A stretch of DNA of 5,083 nt from Betaproteobacteria bacterium (GTDB lineage Bacteria > Pseudomonadota > Gammaproteobacteria > Burkholderiales > SG8-41): the NCBI GenBank assembly GCA_021414185.1, contig JAIOOZ010000504.1:1-5083 (forward strand), given 5' to 3'. Of this stretch, positions 1 to 5,083 are shown one piece after another (positions within the stretch are counted from its first letter, which is position 1; each line of letters starts with the position of its first letter). Below the pieces are notes generated by a model that saw nothing but the letters and a program-made list of their open reading frames with translations, searched no databases and was not told where the DNA came from. The translations under genes were made by a program, and so were the position numbers.

Positions 1-249
1 GGGGAAAACGAGCTTGAGACCTTCACGGTCCGCGTGGGCGTGACCGTCGACAAGACCGGGAACGACGGTGCGCCCCTTGAGATCGACCATGCGCGTCGCG
101 GCACCCGCGTGGCGCTTGACATCGGCATCGCTGCCGACCGCGGCAAAACGCCCGCCGCTGATCGCCACGGCCTGCGCGATGCGAAACTGCGCGTCTACCG
201 TGATGATTTTTCCGTTGTGGAAAACCAGTTCTGCTGCCTGCTCACTCAT
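1..249 (-). CDS. Amidohydrolase, YtcJ-like (Amidohydro_3 type), N-terminal part
   Basis: Only the first 83 codons are present; the gene continues past the left edge of the window. The product starts MSEQAAELVFHNGKIITV, the usual small beta-sandwich opening of metal-dependent amidohydrolases, followed by an AVAISGGRFAAVGSDADV stretch (about residues 27-44) and the motif VVPGLVDGHAHADREG at about 62-77. H70 and H72 of the His-x-His pair are expected to bind the catalytic metal, by family knowledge. Family members hydrolyse C-N bonds of many substrates and are usually around 540-630 residues; the substrate cannot be read from this fragment. The ATG at 247-249 was chosen because a GGAAGA ribosome binding site lies 4 nt upstream and the homology begins just after it. 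The gene follows dedA by 38 nt in the same direction, so it may be the last member of the transcript. It could instead be described only as an imidazolonepropionase-like amidohydrolase; the superfamily call is firm, the subfamily less so. Confidence 0.85.
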   Translation of the reverse strand, partial: MSEQAAELVFHNGKIITVDAQFRIAQAVAISGGRFAAVGSDADVKRHAGAATRMVDLKGRTVVPGLVDGHAHADREGLKLVFP

Positions 250-253
250 CTGT

Positions 254-259
254 TCTTCC
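254..259 (-). promoter_or_regulatory. Ribosome binding site of the amidohydrolase gene
   Basis: On the minus strand GGAAGA ends 4 nt before the ATG at 247-249. It decides the start of the partial amidohydrolase gene. Its first two bases also form the end of a 6-bp hairpin stem at 258-274. Confidence 0.6.
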
Positions 260-274
260 GGCGCGTTACGCCGG
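258..274 (-). repeat. Small inverted repeat between dedA and the amidohydrolase gene
   Basis: CCGGCG at 258-263 and CGCCGG at 269-274 form a perfect 6-bp stem around a 5-nt loop. On the minus-strand transcript it falls in the 38-nt spacer after the dedA stop. No T-run follows on that strand, so it does not look like an intrinsic terminator. It touches the ribosome binding site of the next gene. A 6-bp GC-rich stem can arise by chance in such DNA, so its role is uncertain. Confidence 0.4.
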
Positions 275-287
275 CTCCCTGCAGTCT

Positions 288-935
288 TCAGCTCTTCGCG
301 CCACCCAGCTTCTGGCGCAGGAATCCGACGATGCCCGGCAGTATCGAAACCACGACTATGCCGAGGATGAACGCCGTCAGGTTATTTTTGACGAACGGAA
401 TGTTGCCGAAATAGTAGCCGCCGTAGACGAAGAAGCCGATCCAGAACACGCTGCCCGAAAAACTGTAGAACATGAAACGCGGATAAACCATGCGGCCTAT
501 CCCCGCCACGAACGGGGCGAAGGTGCGGACGATGGGCAGGAAGCGCGCCATGACCACGGTCTTGCCGCCGTGCTTCTCGTAAAAACGCTGCGTGCGCTGG
601 ATATGCTCAGGATTGAAAAAGCGCGAGCGCTCGCGCTTGAACACGCGCGGGCCGACGTAACGGCCGATCCAGTAATTGGTGTTGTCACCGAGGAACGCAG
701 CGGTGACCAGCAGCGCGAACAGGCCGTGTACGTCCATCGCGCCGACTGCAGCCATGGCGCCGGCGACAAACAGCAGCGAGTCGCCTGGCAGGAAAGGCGT
801 CACCACCAGCCCGGTTTCGCAATAAATGATCAGGAACAGGATCAGGTAGATCCAGGCGCCGTAGGTCTGGATCAGTACGGCCAGGTACTTGTCGAGGTGC
901 AGGACAATATCGAAGAACTGCGCGAGCAACTCCAC
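288..935 (-). CDS. dedA: DedA family inner-membrane protein
   Basis: This 215-residue integral membrane protein resembles E. coli DedA (219 residues) along its whole length. Shared segments include CETGLVVTPFLPGDSLLFVA at residues 39-58, FYEKHGGKT (118-126) and ARFLPIVRTFAPFVAG (130-145). E40, D52, R131 and R137 match the acidic and arginine residues known to be essential in the E. coli paralogue YqjA (E39, D51, R130, R136). Hydrophobic segments lie roughly at 22-38, 52-66, 70-82, 132-148, 155-178 and 187-207. Family members act in the inner membrane; some flip lipid carriers such as undecaprenyl phosphate or phosphatidylethanolamine, and loss disturbs division and proton motive force. The start is GTG at 933-935, matching where E. 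coli DedA begins. The only ribosome binding signal is a weak AGG at 943-945 inside the secF stop region; with an 8-nt gap to secF, translational coupling is likely. A terminator-like palindrome sits inside the gene. The exact transport substrate cannot be inferred. Confidence 0.95.
   Translation of the reverse strand: MELLAQFFDIVLHLDKYLAVLIQTYGAWIYLILFLIIYCETGLVVTPFLPGDSLLFVAGAMAAVGAMDVHGLFALLVTAAFLGDNTNYWIGRYVGPRVFKRERSRFFNPEHIQRTQRFYEKHGGKTVVMARFLPIVRTFAPFVAGIGRMVYPRFMFYSFSGSVFWIGFFVYGGYYFGNIPFVKNNLTAFILGIVVVSILPGIVGFLRQKLGGAKS
619..638 (-). repeat. Perfect 20-bp palindrome inside dedA, followed by a T-run
   Basis: The half-site AAGCGCGAGC is followed directly by its exact reverse complement. 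In the transcribed direction the palindrome ends in TT and three more T follow, giving CTTTTTC. The RNA could fold as an 8-bp stem with a GCGC tetraloop, resembling an intrinsic terminator. The same bases encode K100 to R105 and the start of F106 of DedA (KRERSRF), and use of CGC for each Arg makes the symmetry. It may be a coincidence of codon use, so only the structure is asserted here, not a function. Confidence 0.6.
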
Positions 936-943
936 GTCAGAAC

Positions 944-1876
944 CTAAATGGCGGCGCCGACTTCAGTCTTCTTTTCCGGCTTGACCAGGTCTTCGCGCGA
1001 CACGCCGAGCCACATCACGATCGGGCTCGCGACCAGCACCGACGAATAAATACCGAAGCAGATGCCGATGGTCAGCGCGAGCGCGAAGTAGTGCAGTGTC
1101 TCGCCGCCGAATATGAGCATCGAAGTAACCATCAATTGCGTAGAGCCGTGGGTAATGATGGTGCGCGAAATGGTGCGCGTGATCGCGTTGTCGATGACGT
1201 GCGTCACGCTGGCTTTGCGCATCTTGCGGAAATTCTCGCGTATCCGGTCGAACACAACGACCGATTCGTTCACCGAGTAACCGAGAATCGCCAATATGGC
1301 CGCGAGCACGGTGAGTGAGAATTCCCACTGAAAAATCGAAAAGAACCCGAGAATGATGACGATGTCGTGGAGGTTGGCGATGATGGCCGCGAGGCCGAAT
1401 TTCCACTCGAACCGCAGCGCCAGATAGGCCACGATGCCGATCGAGACGAACAAGAGCGCGAGCCCGCCGTTCTCAATCAGTTCCTTGCCAACCTGCGGGC
1501 CGACGAACTCAACGCGCCTGACTTCGGCCGTGCTGTCTTCCTTGCGCAGTTCGTCGCGCACGGTTTCCGAGACTTTGGCGCTGGTGAGCCCCTGCTTCAC
1601 GGGCAGGCGGATCAACACGTCGAGCGAAGTGCCGAAATTCTGCACCGCCGCGTCGGTGAACCCCAGCTTGCTTACCGTCTCACGGATCTTGTTGACGTCC
1701 GGCGCATGCGAGTAATGCACTTCCATCACGGTGCCGCCGGTGAAGTCGACGCCGAAGTTCAGCCCCTTGGTCGCCAGCGAGCCCACCGCGATGAGGAACG
1801 TGATGATCGAAATCACGTTGAACATCAGCGCGTGGCGCATGAACGGGATGTCGTTTTTTATTCTGAAGAATTCCAT
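944..1876 (-). CDS. secF: Protein translocase subunit SecF
   Basis: SecF is an inner-membrane partner of SecD. Together they use the proton gradient to pull preproteins through SecYEG on the periplasmic side and keep them from sliding back. The 310-residue product (E. coli 323) has a first membrane segment at about 16-35, the family motif FGVDFTGGT at 41-49, and a periplasmic domain to about residue 135 that contains VEFVGPQVGKEL (122-133). Five further membrane segments fill about 138-292. The TM4 signature GYSVNESVVVFDRIREN lies at 199-215, with D210 and R211 in the conserved Asp-Arg pair. The ATG at 1874-1876 is preceded by AGGAAG with a 4-nt spacing. It follows secD by 90 nt, a spacer filled with a heptad-repeat hairpin, and ends 8 nt before dedA. 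Length and motifs are complete; nothing suggests inactivation. Confidence 0.98.
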   Translation of the reverse strand: MEFFRIKNDIPFMRHALMFNVISIITFLIAVGSLATKGLNFGVDFTGGTVMEVHYSHAPDVNKIRETVSKLGFTDAAVQNFGTSLDVLIRLPVKQGLTSAKVSETVRDELRKEDSTAEVRRVEFVGPQVGKELIENGGLALLFVSIGIVAYLALRFEWKFGLAAIIANLHDIVIILGFFSIFQWEFSLTVLAAILAILGYSVNESVVVFDRIRENFRKMRKASVTHVIDNAITRTISRTIITHGSTQLMVTSMLIFGGETLHYFALALTIGICFGIYSSVLVASPIVMWLGVSREDLVKPEKKTEVGAAI

Positions 1877-1880
1877 TGTT

Positions 1881-1886
1881 CTTCCT
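1881..1886 (-). promoter_or_regulatory. Ribosome binding site of secF
   Basis: AGGAAG on the minus strand lies 4 nt upstream of the secF ATG. It begins 4 nt after the end of the heptad-repeat hairpin, so it stays outside the stem and should be accessible. Confidence 0.75.
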
Positions 1887-1890
1887 AAAT

Positions 1891-1972
1891 GCGTGAGGGG
1901 TGAGGCGTAAGGAGTGAGGGGGCTCTGGTGGAGTGATTCTTCGCCTCACTCCTCACCCCTGACGCCTTACGC
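1891..1972. repeat. Heptad-repeat inverted element between secD and secF
   Basis: Two opposing 29-bp arms (1891-1919 and 1944-1972) surround a 24-nt loop. Each arm is four 7-bp units plus one G, with consensus G-V-G-T-G-A-G. On the plus strand the left arm reads GCGTGAG, GGGTGAG, GCGTAAG, GAGTGAG. On the minus strand the right arm reads GCGTAAG, GCGTCAG, GGGTGAG, GAGTGAG. Aligned end to end, 24 of 29 positions pair, and in the secD-secF mRNA one more is a G-U pair. The right arm includes the last secD codon and the TAA stop at 1967-1969. No T-run follows the stem in the transcribed direction, so it is not a standard terminator; an mRNA-stabilising or processing hairpin is possible. No open reading frame or target duplication is seen, so it is not an evident transposon remnant. 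Confidence 0.85.
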
Positions 1973-3886
1973 TTTTGCTTTTGCTTTTGCCTTCGGCTCC
2001 GCGCCGGCCTTCCACACCTGGCCGATCGAAATGCTGTCGAGCTTGCGGCGGCCGCCGTAATAGAGGTTCACGATGCTGCGCGATACCATCACCGCGCTGA
2101 ATATCGAAGTGAGGATGCCGAGGCACAGCACCACCGCGAAGCCCTTCACCGGGCCTGAGCCGAACGCAAACAGCGCAAGGCCACCGATCAGCGTGGTGAT
2201 GTTCGAGTCGAGAATGGTGCCCCACGCGCGTTCGTAACCGGCGAAGATCGCCGCCTGCGGCGTGTTGCCGTTGCGCAATTCCTCGCGAATACGCTCGTTG
2301 ATCAGGACGTTGGCGTCGATCGCCATGCCGACCGTCAGCGCGATGCCGGCCATGCCGGGCAGTGTCAGCGTCGCCTGCAGCATCGACAGCAGCGAAACCA
2401 GGAACAGCACGTTGACCGCAAGCGCGATGACGGAAATCACGCCGATCATGTGGTAATACGCGATCATGAAGATCGAAATCAGCGTGAAGCCTATCCACGT
2501 CGAGTGAAAGCCGATCGCGATGTTGTCGGCGCCGAGGCTGGGGCCGACCGTGCGCTCTTCGATGATGTCCATCGGCGCCGCCAGCGAACCCGCGCGCAAA
2601 AGGAGTGCCAGGTCGTTGGCTTCGCGCGTCGTCATGCGGCCTGAAATCTGGAAGCGCGCGCCCAGCTCCGACTGGATGACCGGCGCGGTGATGACTTCCG
2701 GCTTGCCTTTTTCGATCAGCAGCACCGCCATGCGCCGCTTGACGGCCTCGCGGGTGGTGTCGCGCATGATGCGCGCGCCCTGGCCATCGAGCTCCACGCT
2801 GACTATCGGCTCGTTGTTCTGCTGGTCGAAACTGGGAGACGCGTTGGTAAGGCGCTCGCCGGTGATGATGACATTCTTCGAAAGCAGCAGCGGCTCGGGG
2901 TTCTTGCCGTGCCGGTCGATAAAAAACTCGGTGCCGAACGGCACATTGCCTTTCAAGGCATCTTCGATTTTCTTGGCGTCGTAGTCGCGGCCCGCCGGGT
3001 CGCTCGCGTGCGCCTCGACCAGCCGCAGTTCGAGGCTGGCCGTGCGGCCGAGCAGTTCCTTGGCGCGCGCGGTGTCCTGCACGCCCGGCAATTGCACGAC
3101 GATGCGGTCGGCGCCCTGCTGCTGGATGATGGGCTCGGCCACGCCCAGCTCGTTGACGCGGTTGCGCAGCGTCGCGATGTTCTGCTGCAGCGCCAGATCC
3201 TGCGTGCGCTTCTGCTCTTCCGGCTTGAGCGCCGCCACCAGGCGGAATTCGCCGCCCTGCTCCTGCTCGCTCAACCCGAGCTCGGGGTTGGAAGTTTCGA
3301 CTTCCTTGCGCGCCTTGTCACGGGTGTCCTTCTCGCGGAACTTGAGCACCAGGACCTGGTTATCACCCTGTTTCTCGCGCACGATCCCGTTGTACGAAAT
3401 GCGCTTGTCGCGCAGCAGGGTGCGCACGCTGCTGGCGGTGCCGTCGAGCTTCTTGATCAGCGCCGACGGCATGTCGACCTGCAGCAGAAAATGCACGCCG
3501 CCCCGCAGATCGAGGCCCAGGTACATCGGCAGCGCGCCAATCGCGCTCAGAGCGCGCGGGCTGCGCGAAACCAGGTTCAGCGCGACGACAAAATCTTCAG
3601 CCAGGTCCTTCTGCACCGCATCCTTGGCTTTCAGTTGCGTGTCGGTATCGGCAAACCGTATTTTCAGACTGGCCGCATCGAGCGTTACGCCGTCATTTGC
3701 AATATTCGCGGCTTTCAGCGCGCCTTCGACCCGTTTCTGCAGGTCGGCATCGACTTTCACCGTCGATTTCGCCGCCGACACCTGGATGGCCGGCACTTCA
3801 CCGAAAAAGTTCGGCAGCGTATAGACGACGCCGATGAGCAGCGCGAAGCCGATCATCAGATTGATCCAGAGGGGGTAACGATTCAT
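1967..3886 (-). CDS. secD: Protein translocase subunit SecD
   Basis: SecD is the large subunit of the SecDF complex, an inner-membrane protein with a big periplasmic domain that helps drive late steps of protein export using proton flow. The 639-residue product (E. coli 615) has an N-terminal membrane segment at about 7-27, then the periplasmic region with YLGLDLRGGVHFLLQVD (122-138), LRNRVNELGVAEP (240-252) and GERLTNASPSFD (343-354). RAGSLAAPMDIIEERTVGPS (431-450) leads into five membrane segments at about 454-602. The TM4 motif TVGMAIDANVLINERIREEL is at 518-537; D524 corresponds to E. coli D519, required for proton-driven function. The C-terminus carries an extra AEPKAKAKAKA tail after the conserved end. 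The ATG at 3884-3886 gives the expected MNRYPLW start, but no Shine-Dalgarno sequence precedes it (upstream bases CTCTCGGCGTCGCG). Heptad-repeat spacers lie on both sides, and the stop codon falls inside the downstream one. Confidence 0.98.
   Translation of the reverse strand: MNRYPLWINLMIGFALLIGVVYTLPNFFGEVPAIQVSAAKSTVKVDADLQKRVEGALKAANIANDGVTLDAASLKIRFADTDTQLKAKDAVQKDLAEDFVVALNLVSRSPRALSAIGALPMYLGLDLRGGVHFLLQVDMPSALIKKLDGTASSVRTLLRDKRISYNGIVREKQGDNQVLVLKFREKDTRDKARKEVETSNPELGLSEQEQGGEFRLVAALKPEEQKRTQDLALQQNIATLRNRVNELGVAEPIIQQQGADRIVVQLPGVQDTARAKELLGRTASLELRLVEAHASDPAGRDYDAKKIEDALKGNVPFGTEFFIDRHGKNPEPLLLSKNVIITGERLTNASPSFDQQNNEPIVSVELDGQGARIMRDTTREAVKRRMAVLLIEKGKPEVITAPVIQSELGARFQISGRMTTREANDLALLLRAGSLAAPMDIIEERTVGPSLGADNIAIGFHSTWIGFTLISIFMIAYYHMIGVISVIALAVNVLFLVSLLSMLQATLTLPGMAGIALTVGMAIDANVLINERIREELRNGNTPQAAIFAGYERAWGTILDSNITTLIGGLALFAFGSGPVKGFAVVLCLGILTSIFSAVMVSRSIVNLYYGGRRKLDSISIGQVWKAGAEPKAKAKAKA
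1971..1988. repeat. Tandem 6-bp repeat in the 3' end of secD
   Basis: GCTTTT occurs three times in a row on the plus strand, followed by the degenerate copy GCCTTC at 1989-1994. On the coding strand it encodes the alternating Lys-Ala tail of SecD. Gain or loss of a unit by slippage would keep the reading frame and only change the tail length. The repeat abuts and slightly overlaps the heptad-repeat element. Confidence 0.8.
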
Positions 3887-3893
3887 CGCGACG

Positions 3894-3982
3894 CCGAGAG
3901 GAGTAAGGAGTGAAGGGTGAGGAGTGGCGCAGCGTAACCGCTACGCGTTTTCACCTCTCGACTCTCGCCTCTCGCCTCTCGC
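3894..3982. repeat. Heptad-repeat element between yajC and secD
   Basis: This element fills most of the 97-bp yajC-secD spacer and starts one base after the yajC stop. On the minus strand its first arm is GCGAGAG three times in perfect tandem (3962-3982), then TCGAGAG (3955-3961). The opposing arm on the plus strand reads CCGAGAG, GAGTAAG, GAGTGAA, GGGTGAG, GAGTGGC (3894-3928). The arms face each other in heptad register but match in only a little over half of positions, so the large stem is weak. The middle holds a 5-bp hairpin, GCGTA at 3932-3936 against TACGC at 3942-3946. It shares the 11-mer GTAAGGAGTGA with the element between secD and secF. No coding potential or T-run in the transcribed direction supports a gene or intrinsic terminator. 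Confidence 0.75.
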
Positions 3983-3983
3983 A

Positions 3984-4307
3984 TCATTCAACGCCCTTAA
4001 CCGTGCCTTTGGGCAGCACGAGCTGCACGGCGGGACGTTGCACGCGAATTTCGATCTTGTCGGCGATTTCGATGGTGACGTAATTGTCGGCGACCTTGGT
4101 CACTTTGCCGAGCAGGCCGCCGGCGGCGATGACTTCGTCGCCCTTCTGGAGCGCATCGACCATCGCCTTATGCTCTTTGGCGCGTTTCATCTGCGGACGG
4201 ATCATCACGAAATACAGCACGACGAACATCAGGATGATGGGCAGCATCGACATCAAGTCGGCGCCCCCGGGTGCGGCTGCCTGTGCCCAGGCTTCTTTGA
4301 TAAACAC
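3984..4307 (-). CDS. yajC: Sec translocon accessory complex subunit YajC
   Basis: YajC is a small single-span inner-membrane protein that co-purifies with SecD and SecF in the Sec translocon accessory complex; its precise role is modest and the gene is dispensable in E. coli. The 107-residue product has a short N-terminal segment, one membrane helix at about 19-36 (MSMLPIILMFVVLYFVMI), and then the family hallmark RPQMKRAKEHKAMVDALQKG at 37-56 followed by DEVIAAGGLLGKVTKV (57-72) in the cytoplasmic domain. The length is normal for the family. The start is GTG at 4305-4307, supported by a full AGGAGG 7 nt upstream. It lies 59 nt after tgt and 97 nt before secD, all in one direction, consistent with a tgt-yajC-secD-secF operon. 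Confidence 0.97.
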   Translation of the reverse strand: MFIKEAWAQAAAPGGADLMSMLPIILMFVVLYFVMIRPQMKRAKEHKAMVDALQKGDEVIAAGGLLGKVTKVADNYVTIEIADKIEIRVQRPAVQLVLPKGTVKGVE

Positions 4308-4314
4308 GGTATTG

Positions 4315-4320
4315 CCTCCT
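4315..4320 (-). promoter_or_regulatory. Consensus ribosome binding site of yajC
   Basis: AGGAGG on the minus strand lies 7 nt before the GTG start. It is the strongest Shine-Dalgarno sequence in the window and fixes this GTG as the start, in contrast to the weak signals before secD and dedA. Confidence 0.85.
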
Positions 4321-4363
4321 CAAGCGCGGCGCATGGCGCGCGGCGACGGGTAAAAAGGTGCGT

Positions 4364-4372
4364 ATTCTAGCA
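4364..4372 (-). promoter_or_regulatory. Possible extended -10 promoter element upstream of yajC
   Basis: On the minus strand TGCTAGAAT fits an extended -10 pattern (TG, one base, then TAGAAT against TATAAT). It overlaps the tgt stop codon and lies 57 nt before the yajC start codon. No convincing -35 hexamer is visible at 16-18 nt upstream. It could give a yajC-secDF transcript independent of tgt, but short matches like this are common and the call is weak. Confidence 0.22.
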
Positions 4373-5083
4373 TGGAGCCGTTCGAAGTTGCCTGAATTCG
4401 CCTGTGAAATCAGCGAGCCGCCCGCGCTCTATGGCCCCGCGCAGGCCCTGCATCAATTCGAGGTAGTAATGCAGGTTGTGCCAGGTATTGAGTCGGGCGC
4501 CGAGGATTTCGTTCACTTTTTGCAGATGGTGCAGATAGGCGCGGGTAAAGTTGCGGCAGGTGTAGCAGGCGCATGCCTCATCCAGCGGGCGTATGTCATC
4601 GCGATACTGGGCATTACGTAATTTAATGGTTCCGTGGCGCGTATATATCCAGCCATTGCGCGCATTTCGCGTCGGCAGCACGCAATCGAACATGTCGATG
4701 CCGGCGGACACCGCCTCCACCAGGTCTTCCGGCGTTCCCACGCCCATCAGATAGCGCGGTTTTTCCGCCGGCAGTTGCGGCGCCGTGTGCGCGAGGATGC
4801 GCGACATGTCTTCCTTGGGTTCGCCCACGGACAGGCCGCCGATGGCGTAACCGTCGAACCCGATGTTCGTCAGGCCGGCCAGCGAGCGGTCCCGCAATGG
4901 CTCGTGCATACCGCCCTGCACGATGCCGAAGAGTGCATTGGAATTACCTTCGTGCGCGCGCTTGGACCGTTCCGCCCAACGCAGCGACAATTCCATCGAC
5001 TCACCTGCCTGCGCGACGTCGGCGGGATAAGGCGTGCATTCGTCGAACACCATCACGACGTCGCTGTTCAGCACGCGCTGTAT
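4367..5083 (-). CDS. tgt: Queuine tRNA-ribosyltransferase (tRNA-guanine transglycosylase), C-terminal part
   Basis: Tgt swaps the guanine at wobble position 34 of GUN-anticodon tRNAs (Asp, Asn, His, Tyr) for the queuosine precursor preQ1, in the cytoplasm. The visible 238 residues are about the last two thirds; by alignment with E. coli Tgt (375 residues) about 129 N-terminal residues lie beyond the right edge. Counting from the first visible residue, the fragment has FDECTPYP at 13-20, GIVQGG at 53-58, GGLSVGE at 82-88 for base recognition, and MFDCVLPTRNARNG at 131-144. D133 there corresponds to the catalytic nucleophile (E. coli D264). The zinc site is C171, C173, C176 and H202. The reading frame is open to the edge, so the GTG at 5072-5074 is an internal Val codon, not the start. 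The C-terminus (RTAPC) is shorter than in E. coli but past the zinc domain. It heads the yajC-secDF block, as in many proteobacteria. Confidence 0.97.
   Translation of the reverse strand: MQRVLNSDVVMVFDECTPYPADVAQAGESMELSLRWAERSKRAHEGNSNALFGIVQGGMHEPLRDRSLAGLTNIGFDGYAIGGLSVGEPKEDMSRILAHTAPQLPAEKPRYLMGVGTPEDLVEAVSAGIDMFDCVLPTRNARNGWIYTRHGTIKLRNAQYRDDIRPLDEACACYTCRNFTRAYLHHLQKVNEILGARLNTWHNLHYYLELMQGLRGAIERGRLADFTGEFRQLRTAPC

Noticed and set aside
34..414. Plus-strand open frames across the left edge
   Set aside because: The minus strand there carries the amidohydrolase start and the dedA end, both supported by motifs and ribosome binding sites.
570..947. A 125-codon open frame on the plus strand opposite dedA
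   Set aside because: Antisense shadow; dedA on the other strand has full-length homology and all key residues.
1367..1888. A 173-codon open frame on the plus strand opposite secF
   Set aside because: Antisense shadow of secF with a charged, low-complexity composition and no family motif.
1891..1972. Intrinsic terminator between secD and secF
   Set aside because: On the transcribed strand the stem is followed by ATTTAGG, not a T-run, and secF continues directly after with a good ribosome binding site.
2909..3913. A 334-codon open frame on the plus strand opposite secD
   Set aside because: It lies wholly antisense to a strongly conserved gene, is rich in Arg, Ala, Gln and His as expected from the reverse of GC-rich codons, and shows no recognisable domain.
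3894..3982. CRISPR array or transposon remnant in the repeat-rich yajC-secD spacer
   Set aside because: The units are 7 bp in tandem with no spacers, there is no transposase fragment, and no target-site duplication is visible at the edges.
4324..4341. GC-rich self-complementary stretch (GCGCG against CGCGC) in the yajC leader
   Set aside because: Only 5 bp of simple alternating GC with several possible registers; expected by chance, and it does not cover the AGGAGG.
4350..4360. T5 run after tgt as a terminator
   Set aside because: No stable stem precedes the T-run on the minus strand.

Overview
The window is GC-rich bacterial DNA in which every supported gene lies on the minus strand, so it reads right to left: tgt (3' part) > yajC > secD > secF > dedA > start of an amidohydrolase gene. 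The tgt-yajC-secD-secF block is a classic proteobacterial arrangement. The SecD and SecF sequences (SecD start MNRYPLW and its TLPNFFGEVPA segment, the SecF ISRTIITHGSTQ segment) and the closeness of the third membrane protein to E. coli DedA suggest a betaproteobacterium. That placement rests on remembered family sequences, not on a search.

Region by region. 4367-5083 holds the last 238 codons of queuine tRNA-ribosyltransferase, with the catalytic and zinc-binding residues present. 4308-4366 is a short spacer with a consensus ribosome binding site for yajC and a possible weak promoter. 3984-4307 is yajC. 3887-3983 is a spacer made largely of 7-bp repeats in two opposing arms. 1967-3886 is secD, ending in a Lys/Ala tail encoded by a 6-bp repeat. 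1877-1966 is a second spacer with opposing 7-bp repeat arms that form a good inverted repeat and include the secD stop codon. 944-1876 is secF. 288-935 is dedA, starting 8 nt after secF. 1-249 is the N-terminus of a YtcJ-like metal-dependent amidohydrolase that runs off the left edge.

How the genes work together. YajC, SecD and SecF form the accessory membrane complex of the Sec translocon, which uses the proton motive force to help pull secreted proteins across the inner membrane. DedA-family proteins are inner-membrane proteins whose members include lipid-carrier flippases and which are tied to proton motive force and envelope integrity, so dedA fits beside them. Tgt modifies tRNA wobble positions and is a common but mechanistically unrelated operon neighbour. 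The amidohydrolase has no evident link to secretion.

I see no undescribed multi-gene system here. The least ordinary signals are non-coding: the two heptad-repeat elements that bracket secD exactly, the apparent lack of a Shine-Dalgarno sequence for secD next to one of them, and a perfect 20-bp palindrome followed by a T-run inside dedA. No tRNA, rRNA, CRISPR array or insertion sequence was found, and no gene-free stretch exceeds about 100 bases.
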